NCBI GenBank assembly: GCA_945865565.1
Contig: CAMBEK010000003.1
Location: 62,001-126,000, forward strand
Source of the DNA: Pseudobacteriovorax antillogorgiicola
Lineage (GTDB): Bacteria > Bdellovibrionota_B > Oligoflexia > Oligoflexales > RGVZ01
DNA length: 64,000 nt
Direction: 5' to 3'
The stretch's first letter is position 1, and each line of letters starts with the position of its first letter. Made by a program: the position numbers and the translations under genes. Positions 24,162-35,358 of the stretch are shown here, piece by piece. The notes below the pieces were generated by a model. That model saw nothing but the letters and a program-made list of their open reading frames with translations. It did no database searches and was not told where the DNA came from.

Positions 24162-25841
24162 TTACGGTGTGCACTGCTCCGTTAGCCAGTTCGTCAAAAC
24201 AGTCTCCGGGGTTGCACTGAGGTAGCTGGTCTTGTTCATAAAACCAGCCGCACCAAAGCCACCAAGGGTCGTGTCGCTCAGGGTATCAAACGCGGCAGTC
24301 GCTACGTAACTGGCAGGGTAAGTACTGGTTGCACCGCTAAAATATGCCGTATCAAAATGACCTGAACCGGTAAAAACCCGGGAGGTCAGGTTCAGGCCGG
24401 GGAAGGACGCCGTGCCGCCCCCAACGAAGGTGCTGATCTGTAACGCGGTGATACCGGCCATAACGTTGTAGGACAGCTGCGTGTCGGTCACTGGAACTAC
24501 TGTGTCAGCGTCGCCGTGCAAATAGAGCAAACGACCGCGCGGAGACTGCGACGTTGGATCGGGTATAGCCGTGTAGGCTTTCCAATTCCGGAGTGCTCCC
24601 TGAATAAGTGGGGACGTCAAGGTCACGTCGCGCTGAACCACGCGCATTTTTGCAACGTCTGCCGTTACCTCACCCGCAATATAATCGGTAAACAGGTCCT
24701 TCAACTTGCGAAGTCCAGGCAAGTTGATAAACGCTGAATTCTCGATTGTCCCCTTCACGAGCAATTCAAAATAAATCCGTGCCTTGCCCACCGACGGCCC
24801 AACTGGACCGGCCATGTTGACGGCACAGCTGAAATAGGATCCTGCGCCGTAAGATGTGCCAAGGGCAAGTGTTCCAGCACCAGCGCTAAGGTGGGCACCC
24901 ATCCGGCCTGCAGCCACCAAGGCAACTAGTCCACCACGGGATGCACCAGCGAGAACCGACAACGGAAGGGGATGCATCGGCCTAGGCGAGCCGCCGTTTG
25001 GCTTGAGGCGCGTCGCATAACCGGTTGCTGCACTCAGGTTAAACGGTGCGGCATTGAGACCCGTGTAGGCACGAATGACGCAGTCGTACATACCCAAAAG
25101 ATCATCGGCATCGTTATCGTACGGAAGTGCCGTGCCGACGCCATCAGCTAGGTTACCAGACGAGTCACACGCCTTGTTGTCTCCCGTTTTCGCGTTACAC
25201 ACGGCTTCCGACGGAAACGCAGGCGCAACAATCACGTTGCTGGCCTGAAGGGCGCCCCAGTTTGCCGCGAGGTCGTCATAGGAAAGGCCGGAATCGCCGC
25301 CGTGGCCATAGGCCACCAGGCGCGAGGTCTGAGTTCCGGCATCCGGAACCACAAGCAAGCCAGAGCGAACAATATCCTCGGCAGTACCAGCCGAGTCTGT
25401 CTGGAGCTTGTATTTCATCAGATAGACTTTTGCAGCAACCGCAGTACCAGTGGAATCGTAAGCTGCCTTCCACTCGGTTACGGAATCAATTGCAGCACAA
25501 CGCGCTTTATTCGCCGTGGCTGCGTACTGCGTAACCAGGGTCGTCATCAGCCCAGGAAGGCCTGCCGTATTGGTTGTCAAATAAGTCGACGGAGTTCCAA
25601 GCTGCGTCAGCAGCTCTGCCGAGGTTGAGGCTTTGTTATTGCCGATACCAAGGGCCGTTGCCATCTCGTCCCACTTGGCCTGACGTGCGATCACGCCTTC
25701 ATCGGAGATGTCGTCGGTGGTGAGTTCGTCGGCTGGCTTAGGAATGTTTTCGTTGGAAACAGCCTTGCCGCAACCTTGGGTCATCAGGATCGCCGCCGAG
25801 ACGGCGCTCCAACGGGACAGTGATTTTTTATCAAATCTCAT
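24162..25841 (-). CDS. Alpha/beta-hydrolase lipoprotein (lipase/esterase-like)
   Basis: A 559-residue exported protein with a signal ending in a plausible lipobox (MTQGC, about residue 24). The alpha/beta-hydrolase triad is visible: nucleophile elbow GASRGG (Ser of VLAGASRGGLVALVAAG), Asp of YLHGDADTVVPV and His of GSGHFDTAYF. An early YGHGGDSGLSYDD segment supplies the oxyanion loop. Several Cys (CNAKTGDNKACD) suggest a disulphide. It is the second gene of an operon with the outer-membrane barrel 48 bases upstream. A large lid or insertion around 190-270 fits a secreted lipase. Substrate unknown. Confidence 0.78.
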   Translation of the reverse strand: MRFDKKSLSRWSAVSAAILMTQGCGKAVSNENIPKPADELTTDDISDEGVIARQAKWDEMATALGIGNNKASTSAELLTQLGTPSTYLTTNTAGLPGLMTTLVTQYAATANKARCAAIDSVTEWKAAYDSTGTAVAAKVYLMKYKLQTDSAGTAEDIVRSGLLVVPDAGTQTSRLVAYGHGGDSGLSYDDLAANWGALQASNVIVAPAFPSEAVCNAKTGDNKACDSSGNLADGVGTALPYDNDADDLLGMYDCVIRAYTGLNAAPFNLSAATGYATRLKPNGGSPRPMHPLPLSVLAGASRGGLVALVAAGRMGAHLSAGAGTLALGTSYGAGSYFSCAVNMAGPVGPSVGKARIYFELLVKGTIENSAFINLPGLRKLKDLFTDYIAGEVTADVAKMRVVQRDVTLTSPLIQGALRNWKAYTAIPDPTSQSPRGRLLYLHGDADTVVPVTDTQLSYNVMAGITALQISTFVGGGTASFPGLNLTSRVFTGSGHFDTAYFSGATSTYPASYVATAAFDTLSDTTLGGFGAAGFMNKTSYLSATPETVLTNWLTEQCTP

Positions 25842-25889
25842 GGTAATTACCTTTTCCTATGAGAGTGTATTTAGTTCGCCAGCCAAGAA

Positions 25890-27230
25890 TTAAAACTTGT
25901 AGTACAACTCGGTCACAACAGCGTTACGGACAGCAGCCACTGCTTTATTGGCACCAGCAACCGGCGCATCGATATCCCAGGTCACGCGAACCGGAACGCG
26001 ACTTTCCAACTGGAAGCCGTCAAACACGAGGCCAAGACCGAGGGTCTGCTGGCTGGAGCGTTCCGTTGCGCCGCGGAAACCGTTGGAGACAGCATCTTCC
26101 ATTTCTTCAACACGGACCGAGGTGTCAAAATCGTAACCGTAGCGGAACTTTCCGCCCATCGATGCCAGCATCGGACTGAAACGGGCGAAGCTCGTCTTGA
26201 CGTCGACGAAACCACTGGAGCGGATGCCTGGACGTTCGAACTCGTTGCTGTTGGCGAAACCGTCGGCAAAGCTGCCTTCTGCAGCCGTTGCATCAACGTC
26301 ACTCAGTTCGGTGTTTTCCAGCAGCTTGGAGCGCTTGATCTTGCCTTTGCCAACCGCGTAGTCGATCGAGTGCTGCCAGCCGGCAATGAAATCTTCGTTG
26401 ATCTGGTAATCGAAGTTGGAGCGAAGTGCGATCTCCATGATCCCGCGGCCCGTTGCGCGCTGGGACAGGGTTACGTCCTCATACTTGCCCGTCGGCGTGT
26501 GCAGAACGAGGCCCACAGCGTGACCCATCGTGTCATTTTTGAACCAACGGTATTTGACACCAAGGTCAATGTCGCCCATGCCGGTTGCGCCGGATTCTGG
26601 CTTGGCCGAGTTGGCGATCAAGTGATGAACGCCCTGGTTCAGGGGCACACCAGCTGGAACCGTCAGCGGCTCACCAGTGGTCAACTGAACCGTGAGGTCA
26701 TAGGGAAAGGCATAGCCAGTTTCGATGAGAGCAAAGCAAGAATCGTTATTGGTACAGATGCCTTGCTTCATCATCAGTGCACTGGCAGATTCGTAAAAAT
26801 TACGTTTGCTATTGAAGTAGCCACGCTGATTTTTGAAATTGTCTGCATCCATGCCCAGGTCATTTTTCATGACGTACGGAATGAGCAATCCAAAGCTTAG
26901 CTCATCATTGATCCCGTACTCGAGGGCGAGGCCGGTGGCAACGATGTTTGCCGACAGACCACCGTTAACTTTCGTGCCATCGATGTCGTAGGCAGCGCCG
27001 GAGGACGTTGCAGAAACATATGGAATCCGCGCGCGGAGGACTTTTTCCGGAAGCGTGCCGGACTCTGGAGCAACGGCGTAGTGCGTGGGGCGTTTCGTGG
27101 TTGTCGGGAGAACATCAGATACTTCTTGAGCCATAGCCTGAACCGAAACCGCAACGCCGGCAATGCCAGTGATGCAGACAGCAGCACCAAGCTGCTTCCA
27201 TGAAGTCGAGCGCTTGCCAATAATGGTCAT
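25890..27230 (-). CDS. Outer-membrane beta-barrel channel, FadL-like by context
   Basis: A 446-residue exported protein. The signal peptide is about residues 1-35 (cleavage after AMA). The rest is beta-strand-rich with many Gly-Asp turns and ends ELYYKF, a typical barrel C-terminal Phe. Segments such as GLALEYGINDELSFGLLIPY and MGDIDLGVKYRWFKN resemble phenol-degradation/transporter-type barrels of the FadL class. A Cys pair (CTNNDSC) may form a loop disulphide. First gene of the operon with the hydrolase lipoprotein; together with nearby fadD this suggests uptake of a lipid or ester (inference). Confidence 0.68.
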   Translation of the reverse strand: MTIIGKRSTSWKQLGAAVCITGIAGVAVSVQAMAQEVSDVLPTTTKRPTHYAVAPESGTLPEKVLRARIPYVSATSSGAAYDIDGTKVNGGLSANIVATGLALEYGINDELSFGLLIPYVMKNDLGMDADNFKNQRGYFNSKRNFYESASALMMKQGICTNNDSCFALIETGYAFPYDLTVQLTTGEPLTVPAGVPLNQGVHHLIANSAKPESGATGMGDIDLGVKYRWFKNDTMGHAVGLVLHTPTGKYEDVTLSQRATGRGIMEIALRSNFDYQINEDFIAGWQHSIDYAVGKGKIKRSKLLENTELSDVDATAAEGSFADGFANSNEFERPGIRSSGFVDVKTSFARFSPMLASMGGKFRYGYDFDTSVRVEEMEDAVSNGFRGATERSSQQTLGLGLVFDGFQLESRVPVRVTWDIDAPVAGANKAVAAVRNAVVTELYYKF

Positions 27231-27271
27231 GTTGTTCCTCGCGAATGCAATAATTGAAAGTCACTATTGTT

Positions 27272-27301
27272 AGAATAGCAGCCATAGAATTTGATTTGCA
27301 A
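27272..27301 (-). promoter_or_regulatory. Promoter of the barrel/hydrolase operon
   Basis: On the minus strand TTGCAA (27301-27296) and TATTCT (27277-27272) are separated by 18 bases, about 40 bases before the ATG at 27230, which has GAGGA as its ribosome site. Confidence 0.5.
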
Positions 27302-27380
27302 TATTGCCGGCCAAAAAGTGTCGCTGCCCGATGTTTTGGAAAAAAGCCAAAAATCTCTGGGTAACAATGACAACGGGAGA

Positions 27381-28253
27381 TTAATCCGCAGATGCCTCAG
27401 AAGATTTGCGAACGGTTCGTGATGGCGCAGATTTTGATTTTGATGATTCTGTTTTCCTGTTCGACTTGGACAGGCGAAGGAGCCCCGCGAGTTGATTGAA
27501 CTCGGAAGCAAGTTTATGGGACGGCTTGTAGAAAACAAGCGGGACACGGGCAGCGTGACTTTCACGCATGACCACCGACGGTGACAGGTAGGGCTTCAAA
27601 AGCGGGTAGCCAAGGCGGCTGATGGCCTCGATGGCCCCCTTGTGGTGATTCGCTTGGGCTTGAAAGTGATTGATAATGATCCCTTCGATGGCCAGGGTTG
27701 GCCTGTGGTCCATGGCAACTTCCTTCACAATCTCACCCACCTGTTCCACGGCCGACGCGCTAAAGGCGTCGCAATCAAATGGCACGAGAACGCGGTCCGA
27801 GGCCATGAGGGCGCTCATACTATAGAAGTTCAAGGAGGGCGGAGTGTCGATGAAGACTGCGTCAAACTTTTGACTCTCGATCAGGCTGTCGAGTGCCTGG
27901 GACAGCTTGAATATCTTGTAACGGGCTTCCAGCTTGGGCTGGATCTCGGCCAGGCGCGAGTCCGCCGGCAGGACCCAAAGGTTTGGGAAGTCGGAACGAT
28001 ACAGGCAATCAGATATGGGCTGACCGAAAATTTTAAGGGTGCTCAGAGTCGATTCAAAAAAATCGGTCACCGTTTTTCCACCGATGGCCCCATCGCACAG
28101 CAAATAGTGACTGCTGTTGGCCTGGGCGTCCAGATCGACAACCAGAGTTTTCTTGCCGGCGGCGGCAAAGGCGGCAGCCAGATTACAAGTGATGGAGGTC
28201 TTGCCGACTCCGCCCTTTTGATTGAAGATAACGCGACGGATGCACTGTGTCAT
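27381..28253 (-). CDS. ParA/MinD-type ATPase
   Basis: A 290-residue cytoplasmic ATPase of the ParA/Soj class with a deviant Walker A motif (FNQKGGVGKTSITCNLA), Walker A' region DLDAQANSSHYL and Walker B FIDTPPSLNF. The C-terminal 30 residues are Ser/Lys-rich. There is no parB or parS-like site next to it, so it may position another cargo (chemosensory arrays, flagella or plasmid-like DNA) rather than the main chromosome. ATG 28253 has GTGAGG nine bases upstream; a GTG 15 bases earlier overlaps that site and is less likely. Divergent from the alcohol dehydrogenase gene. Confidence 0.85.
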   Translation of the reverse strand: MTQCIRRVIFNQKGGVGKTSITCNLAAAFAAAGKKTLVVDLDAQANSSHYLLCDGAIGGKTVTDFFESTLSTLKIFGQPISDCLYRSDFPNLWVLPADSRLAEIQPKLEARYKIFKLSQALDSLIESQKFDAVFIDTPPSLNFYSMSALMASDRVLVPFDCDAFSASAVEQVGEIVKEVAMDHRPTLAIEGIIINHFQAQANHHKGAIEAISRLGYPLLKPYLSPSVVMRESHAARVPLVFYKPSHKLASEFNQLAGLLRLSKSNRKTESSKSKSAPSRTVRKSSEASAD

Positions 28254-28330
28254 GGCTGGAATCCTCACTGGTCGTGGACGTTGGCAAAAGGTTACAATGC
28301 CGTCATCGACACGTAAAGGGGACCCCGAAA

Positions 28331-29374
28331 ATGATCACGACAAAAGCCTACGCCGCAAAAAATGCCACCTCGCAACTCGCTCCATTTTCATTGACGCGCC
28401 GCGAGGTCGGAGCCCACGACGTTTTGATTGAAATCGCCTATTGCGGCGTCTGTCACTCTGACATCCATCAGGCGAGAGACGAATGGGGCGGCTCGATTTT
28501 CCCGATGGTCCCGGGGCACGAGATCGTCGGCAAAGTGACCAAGGTTGGCGCAAGCGTCGCGAAATTCAAGGTTGGGGATCTCGCCGGGGTGGGCTGCTTT
28601 GTTGATTCATGCCGGGTTTGCCCAAGCTGCAAAGACGGCGTCGAACAATATTGCGAGGGCAACAGCGTCATCACTTACAACGGCTTGGAAAAAGACCGCA
28701 AGACACCGACCTATGGCGGATACTCGAGCCATATTGTGGTCGATGAAAATTACACACTGAAAATTCCCGCTAACTTGGAACTCTCTGCAGTGGCGCCACT
28801 TCTCTGCGCCGGGATCACTACATTTTCCCCGTTGCGCCATTGGAAAATTGGCCCAGGTCACAAAGTCGGCGTCATGGGCCTTGGTGGCCTTGGACACATG
28901 GCAGTGAAACTGGCCGCATCGTTTGGTGCTGAAGTCACAGTGATCAGCACAACGAAATCAAAAGAGGCTGATGCGAAAAGATTGGGAGCCAAAGGATTCA
29001 TTGTATCCGCCGATCAAGACGCGATGAACGCGCACGGGCGAACCCTGGATTTCATCATCGACACCGTGTCTGCACCCCACGACATCAACGCATTTTTGAA
29101 TCTGCTGAAGCTGGACGGAACCCTGGTCATGGTTGGTGTCCCACCGGAAGCCTTGCCAGTTCAAGCCTTCAGCCTGATCACAAAACGCAGGCGCCTTGCA
29201 GGGTCGTTGATTGGCGGGATTAAAGAGACGCAGGAGATGCTGGATTATTGCGGTAAACACGGGATTACATCTGACATTGAATTGATCCCCATCAAAGATA
29301 TCAACGATGCCTACGAACGTATGATTGCCGGAAAAGTCCGGTACCGGTTCGTGATCGATATGAAAACGCTATGA
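28331..29374 (+). CDS. Zinc-dependent NAD(P) alcohol dehydrogenase (YahK/cinnamyl-ADH type)
   Basis: A 347-residue medium-chain dehydrogenase. Catalytic zinc ligands are the Cys of CGVCHSDIHQ and the His-Glu of PGHEIVG; the structural zinc loop is CRVCPSCKDGVEQYC. The nucleotide motif GLGGLGHMAVKLA and the subgroup features NGLEKDRKTPTYGGYSSHIV and LLCAGITTFSPL identify the YahK/CAD group of broad aldehyde reductases. ATG 28331 is nine bases from AAGGGGA. The gene is divergent from parA-type gene and convergent with the CheA-like gene. Confidence 0.9.
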   Translation: MITTKAYAAKNATSQLAPFSLTRREVGAHDVLIEIAYCGVCHSDIHQARDEWGGSIFPMVPGHEIVGKVTKVGASVAKFKVGDLAGVGCFVDSCRVCPSCKDGVEQYCEGNSVITYNGLEKDRKTPTYGGYSSHIVVDENYTLKIPANLELSAVAPLLCAGITTFSPLRHWKIGPGHKVGVMGLGGLGHMAVKLAASFGAEVTVISTTKSKEADAKRLGAKGFIVSADQDAMNAHGRTLDFIIDTVSAPHDINAFLNLLKLDGTLVMVGVPPEALPVQAFSLITKRRRLAGSLIGGIKETQEMLDYCGKHGITSDIELIPIKDINDAYERMIAGKVRYRFVIDMKTL

Positions 29375-29384
29375 GGTAGACGAA

Positions 29385-30671
29385 TCAGGCAGCCGGCTTG
29401 AGGGATTCGGGGCGGAACTTACGCGCGTCGATGACCATGATCACGCGACCATCCGAATCGACAGCACCGCCCATGACTTCGGGACGGGTGGTCAGGCTGC
29501 CGCCAAGAGGGCGCAGGGCCAAATCGCGATGCTCGATCAATTCATCTACCAGCAGACCGAAACGCTGATCCGACGAGGAAACGATCAACGCATACCGGGC
29601 TGTTGCGGCATTAGAGGTTTTTCCGAGGATGTGTGTCAGACGGACGAGAGGCAGACTACTAGAACGGAAATTCAAAAATTCCTGCCCTCCGATCACTTGA
29701 ATCCGGGCTGGATCAAGGCGCATGGTCTCGACAATTCCGTGTACAGGCAGGGCATAGGTTTCTCCACCCGCCTTGACCACGATTCCCTTCATCGAACGAA
29801 GGGATGATGGAACTTCACAAATCAGGGACGGAATGCTTCCGACACCCTGAAAAATCTGGCCTTTAAGTTGAACAAACTTTTCAGCCAGCGCATCAAGATT
29901 CAACCCTTGGGTCGACAGCGAGGCTTCCGTGCGCAAAACAACGCGAACAAGCCCCGATGTCTTGCGCCCCTCGATCAAAATGACAGGAAACGTATCGCCC
30001 GAAGTTATGGCACTTACGGCCAGCAATTGAGCGGTCGCCGCGAGCGCATCCCCCAACCCGTCCAACTGGTCATGGTCCAAGTCAAATTCTGAGAAATCTG
30101 ACTTCACTTCATAACGCAGCCCGGCATCGACCACATTTTCTGCCACGACCTCCGCAAGCCGCTTGACCAGCTCTGATGATGGACTTTGTTTCAAAGCATC
30201 GACGACTCCCCGAACCCCTTCGACGTCCTCCGCAAACCGCCTGGCGAGTCCATGAAGATCTTGAAAAAGATCGGAATCCATCTGATTTTGCGCGATTAAT
30301 TGGACCACCGACTGCAGACGCAACTGATCGGAATCGAGCAAATCAACGTGCTCCACCAGCGCATCCAGCAAAGACGTATCCAATATAAAATGGTCTTTGC
30401 GACGCGGACCGGCACCGGAGCCATTTGGATCCGCCGTAGGAAAATCTCTCCCGAGCCACTCACCCAGCGTTGCAAAAAGATCGAGTGCTTCCACAACCAG
30501 ATGACGCGTGGATTCGTCGCAGGAGCGTTGGCCGGCTGGTCTGCTTGAAATCGAGAAAAGTTGATCCTGAAGGGCGGGAAGCACTTCATCGACGAGGCGG
30601 TTAATGGCCTTGCCGGTCAAATTTTCCGTCGATTTTTCCGTCGATTTTTCAGTCGATGTGTTCATCGCCAT
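29385..30671 (-). CDS. CheA-like protein lacking phosphotransfer and kinase domains
   Basis: A 428-residue protein whose C-terminal 140 residues are a CheW-like (CheA P5) domain: KGIVVKAGGETYALPVHGIVETMRL, PLVRLTHILG, SSSDQRFGLLVDELIEH, PEVMGGAVDSDGRVIMVIDARKF. The preceding SLICEVPSSLRS matches the end of the CheA ATPase domain, but the nucleotide-binding N, G1 and G2 boxes and a phosphorylatable His are not seen. The N-terminal part is a helical region with two short repeated STEK motifs. Start ATG 30671 follows GAGG by 11 bases and lies 13 bases after the upstream stop; a longer extension would overlap that gene. Likely a coupling or scaffold protein of a chemosensory system. Confidence 0.68.
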   Translation of the reverse strand: MAMNTSTEKSTEKSTENLTGKAINRLVDEVLPALQDQLFSISSRPAGQRSCDESTRHLVVEALDLFATLGEWLGRDFPTADPNGSGAGPRRKDHFILDTSLLDALVEHVDLLDSDQLRLQSVVQLIAQNQMDSDLFQDLHGLARRFAEDVEGVRGVVDALKQSPSSELVKRLAEVVAENVVDAGLRYEVKSDFSEFDLDHDQLDGLGDALAATAQLLAVSAITSGDTFPVILIEGRKTSGLVRVVLRTEASLSTQGLNLDALAEKFVQLKGQIFQGVGSIPSLICEVPSSLRSMKGIVVKAGGETYALPVHGIVETMRLDPARIQVIGGQEFLNFRSSSLPLVRLTHILGKTSNAATARYALIVSSSDQRFGLLVDELIEHRDLALRPLGGSLTTRPEVMGGAVDSDGRVIMVIDARKFRPESLKPAA

Positions 30672-30684
30672 CCGATTCAACGCC

Positions 30685-31197
30685 TCAGGAAGCCTTGGAT
30701 AATTTACCGCTGACAAACATGAAATAGGCGTCCTCGAGCGCATCGAAAACGAGTTTTTCCTTGCAATGATCGCACTGCATATCCGGTGCTATATTTTCAG
30801 AAATCTCTTTCGCATGGTCTTTTGCCATAATGAGACGGCTGGTTTCACCATGCTCGTCGCACGCATACGGAGCATAAAAGGATTCCACGACACCGTTGCC
30901 GAGTGAATCAGGAACCATGTTGATCTGATCGACCATGGTGACCGAGCAACGCTTGAAACACAGGCTGCCAAGGGCGCTCAAATCGCGGACTAAATAAACC
31001 CACTCTCTGATTCCAACAGAGTTGAAGTTGTTTACGTTTTCGAGGATGAAATTGATTTGCTTTGCACCAACGCGCGGAACGTCTTTGTGACGAAAGTTTT
31101 CGTCGACATCTCCCTCGAAGGTATACGTAACCGAATCGATCGCCTTTGAAAGGGTGATCTTCAGCGCACCAAAATTGATCGTATCTGATTCGCTCAC
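30685..31197 (-). CDS. STAS-like protein with Cys pairs, chemosensory neighbour
   Basis: A 170-residue cytoplasmic protein. The first 100 residues look like a STAS/anti-sigma-antagonist fold (ALKITLSKAIDSVTYTFEGD, INFILENVNNFNSVGIREWV). The last 70 contain CFKRC, YACDEHGE and CDHCKEKLVF, a possible zinc-ribbon. The start is the GTG at 31197, nine bases after a strong GCGGAGG; the longer frame beginning 31230 includes that site and is not favoured. It sits 13 bases upstream of the CheA-like gene, so the two probably work together. Function not known. Confidence 0.6.
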   Translation of the reverse strand: MSESDTINFGALKITLSKAIDSVTYTFEGDVDENFRHKDVPRVGAKQINFILENVNNFNSVGIREWVYLVRDLSALGSLCFKRCSVTMVDQINMVPDSLGNGVVESFYAPYACDEHGETSRLIMAKDHAKEISENIAPDMQCDHCKEKLVFDALEDAYFMFVSGKLSKAS

Positions 31198-31274
31198 GGC
31201 CGCCGACCTCCGCACAGGATGGGTTTCCACTGACTCAGGGTCATCCCCATGTCTTCTCCATGGTGTTCGGTAGT

Positions 31275-33597
<2,323 letters not shown>

Positions 33598-33631
33598 TTA
33601 AAATCTGCATTTTTTATATAGAAATGGACCC

Positions 33632-33661
33632 TTGCCTGCCAGAGAATTTCATCAGTATAGT
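33632..33661 (+). promoter_or_regulatory. Promoter of pepA
   Basis: TTGCCT (33632-33637) and TATAGT (33656-33661) with an 18-base spacer lie about 47 bases before the pepA ATG. On the other strand TATATA at 33616-33621 could be the eno -10 box without a convincing -35. Confidence 0.5.
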
Positions 33662-33708
33662 TCGGAATCAAGTGAATCACTGTCCCTAGCCGATGAGGGT
33701 AACCAAAC

Positions 33709-35277
33709 ATGTTGAATACCGGTTTCCAAAACGAGTCCTGGAAAAATTTTCTCCCCGAAGTTTACAACTGGCTTGGGAAGGTTGAGTTTGGCACGAGTCA
33801 GAATCCCGTTGCCGGAGCGCACCACGTCGTTGCGGTGACCACTGCCGACGACTCTGCAGGATCCAGTGACCATTGGGACATCGACGCGCCCCAATTGAGC
33901 GCTGACTTCAAAGCCAAATTGATGGCGGCTGGCAAGTCTCTTGGGTGGAAGGGCGGATCCGGCAGCTTGCACGTCGTGATCGACGGCCATGCGTTCCTTA
34001 TGGTGGTCCCCGTAAAAACCAAGACCAGCGACAAGCAGCGCGCCCGCGCCCTCGGGATTGACGCTGCAAAAGCTCTGAAGGATCTTAATTGCGAGGCGAT
34101 CGCCATTTGCGCCCCCCGTAATTTCAATGTGATTGATATTTTTGAAGGCGCAACCTACTCGCTCTATTCTGCGTCTGGTTTCAAGGGCAAGAAAAAAGAC
34201 TCTAAAAACAGCAAAACCGACCAAAACGGAAATGGCACAAAGCTGCCGGGCAAGATCCATTTTATCGGTGTAAATCCGAATGCGCAGGAACTTGAGGGTG
34301 CCCGCCACCTGTGCCGTTCAATCGCTTTCACCCGCATGCTACAGGATGCGCCGGCCAACTGGCTGGATCCCGTTCGCTTTGGCGACATCGCCCGCGACGT
34401 TGCCAAGGAAGCCGGAATAAAATGCACGCTGCGCACCAAAGAAGAAATGGTGGCGATGGGCATGGGATCTTTTGTCAGCGTTGCCAACGGCAGCCAAATT
34501 GAACCACGCCTAATCACCCTTGAAATCGAGGGTGTTGACAACAGTCGGACTGTGGCGCTGATCGGAAAGGGCCTGACGTTTGACTCGGGCGGCATCAGCA
34601 TCAAACCATCGGGCGGCATGGAAGAAATGAAGTACGACATGTCGGGCGGAGCCGCCGTACTCGGCAGCGCGATGTTCTTGGGTTACAAGAAACCCCCGAC
34701 TAAAGTTGTTTGCATCATTGGCGCGACCGAAAACATGCCGTCTGGCAGCGCCACCAAACCGGGCGACATCGTGGTCGCCATGAACGGCAAGACCATTGAA
34801 ATTCAGAACACGGACGCCGAAGGGCGCCTCGTCCTGGCAGACTTGCTGCACTATGCCGCAAGCACCTATGCACCAGAACTCATGATCGACATCGCCACAT
34901 TGACGGGTGCCGTTTTGATGGCCCTCGGCACGGCTGGCGCAGGGCTGATGACCAACGATCAGGATGCTGCCGATTTCGTTCTGGGTGCTTCGAAAGCAGC
35001 GGGTGAGCCGATGTGGCAGCTGCCGATGTGGCCGGAACTCGACAAAGAAACCAAAGGCGACTACGCGGACTTGAACAACATCGCAAAGCCGAATGTAAAG
35101 GCTGGAACCATCATGGGTGCGATGTTCCTCAAGCATTTTGTGGGCGACCGCAAATGGGTTCACCTGGACATCGCCGGCACGGGTTGGAATACCAAAGCGA
35201 CGGGATTTCCCGGCAGCGGTGGCTCTGCCTACGGCCTTCGCACGATGGTCGAGGCATGCCTGCGCTTTAACCGTTAA
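33709..35277 (+). CDS. pepA: Leucyl aminopeptidase, M17 family
   Basis: A 522-residue cytosolic dizinc/dimanganese aminopeptidase. The N-terminal macro-like domain is about residues 1-190 with a Lys/Asn-rich linker at 165-185. The catalytic domain has GKGLTFDSGGISIKPSGGME (metal ligands Lys/Asp), MPSGSATKPGDIV, the family signature NTDAEGRLVLADLL and the C-terminal GTGWNTKATGFPGSGGSAYG. GAGGG precedes the ATG at 33709. It is followed by a strong terminator at 35292-35339. Confidence 0.95.
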   Translation: MLNTGFQNESWKNFLPEVYNWLGKVEFGTSQNPVAGAHHVVAVTTADDSAGSSDHWDIDAPQLSADFKAKLMAAGKSLGWKGGSGSLHVVIDGHAFLMVVPVKTKTSDKQRARALGIDAAKALKDLNCEAIAICAPRNFNVIDIFEGATYSLYSASGFKGKKKDSKNSKTDQNGNGTKLPGKIHFIGVNPNAQELEGARHLCRSIAFTRMLQDAPANWLDPVRFGDIARDVAKEAGIKCTLRTKEEMVAMGMGSFVSVANGSQIEPRLITLEIEGVDNSRTVALIGKGLTFDSGGISIKPSGGMEEMKYDMSGGAAVLGSAMFLGYKKPPTKVVCIIGATENMPSGSATKPGDIVVAMNGKTIEIQNTDAEGRLVLADLLHYAASTYAPELMIDIATLTGAVLMALGTAGAGLMTNDQDAADFVLGASKAAGEPMWQLPMWPELDKETKGDYADLNNIAKPNVKAGTIMGAMFLKHFVGDRKWVHLDIAGTGWNTKATGFPGSGGSAYGLRTMVEACLRFNR

Positions 35278-35291
35278 GTTGGAAATCGCTG

Positions 35292-35339
35292 CGCACACCA
35301 CCATTCTGAAATGGAATCTAGAAGGTGGTGTGCGTTTTT
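35292..35339 (+). terminator. Rho-independent terminator after pepA
   Basis: An 11-bp perfect stem (CGCACACCACC at 35292-35302 with GGTGGTGTGCG at 35324-35334) and a 21-base loop, itself with a small inner stem, are followed by TTTTT. It starts 15 bases after the pepA stop and ends 20 bases before ppa. Confidence 0.9.
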
Positions 35340-35358
35340 GCGAAAAAGGAATGACGCA

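Noticed and set aside
26370-26900. 176-residue open frame opposite the outer-membrane barrel gene
   Set aside because: The minus-strand barrel has a signal peptide and C-terminal Phe; the plus frame has neither promoter nor family features.
27381-28253. Chromosome-partition locus around the ParA-type gene
   Set aside because: No parB, no parS-like palindromes and no replication gene nearby.
33652-34308. 218-residue open frame opposite pepA
   Set aside because: Shadow frame; crosses the pepA promoter and has no recognised motif.
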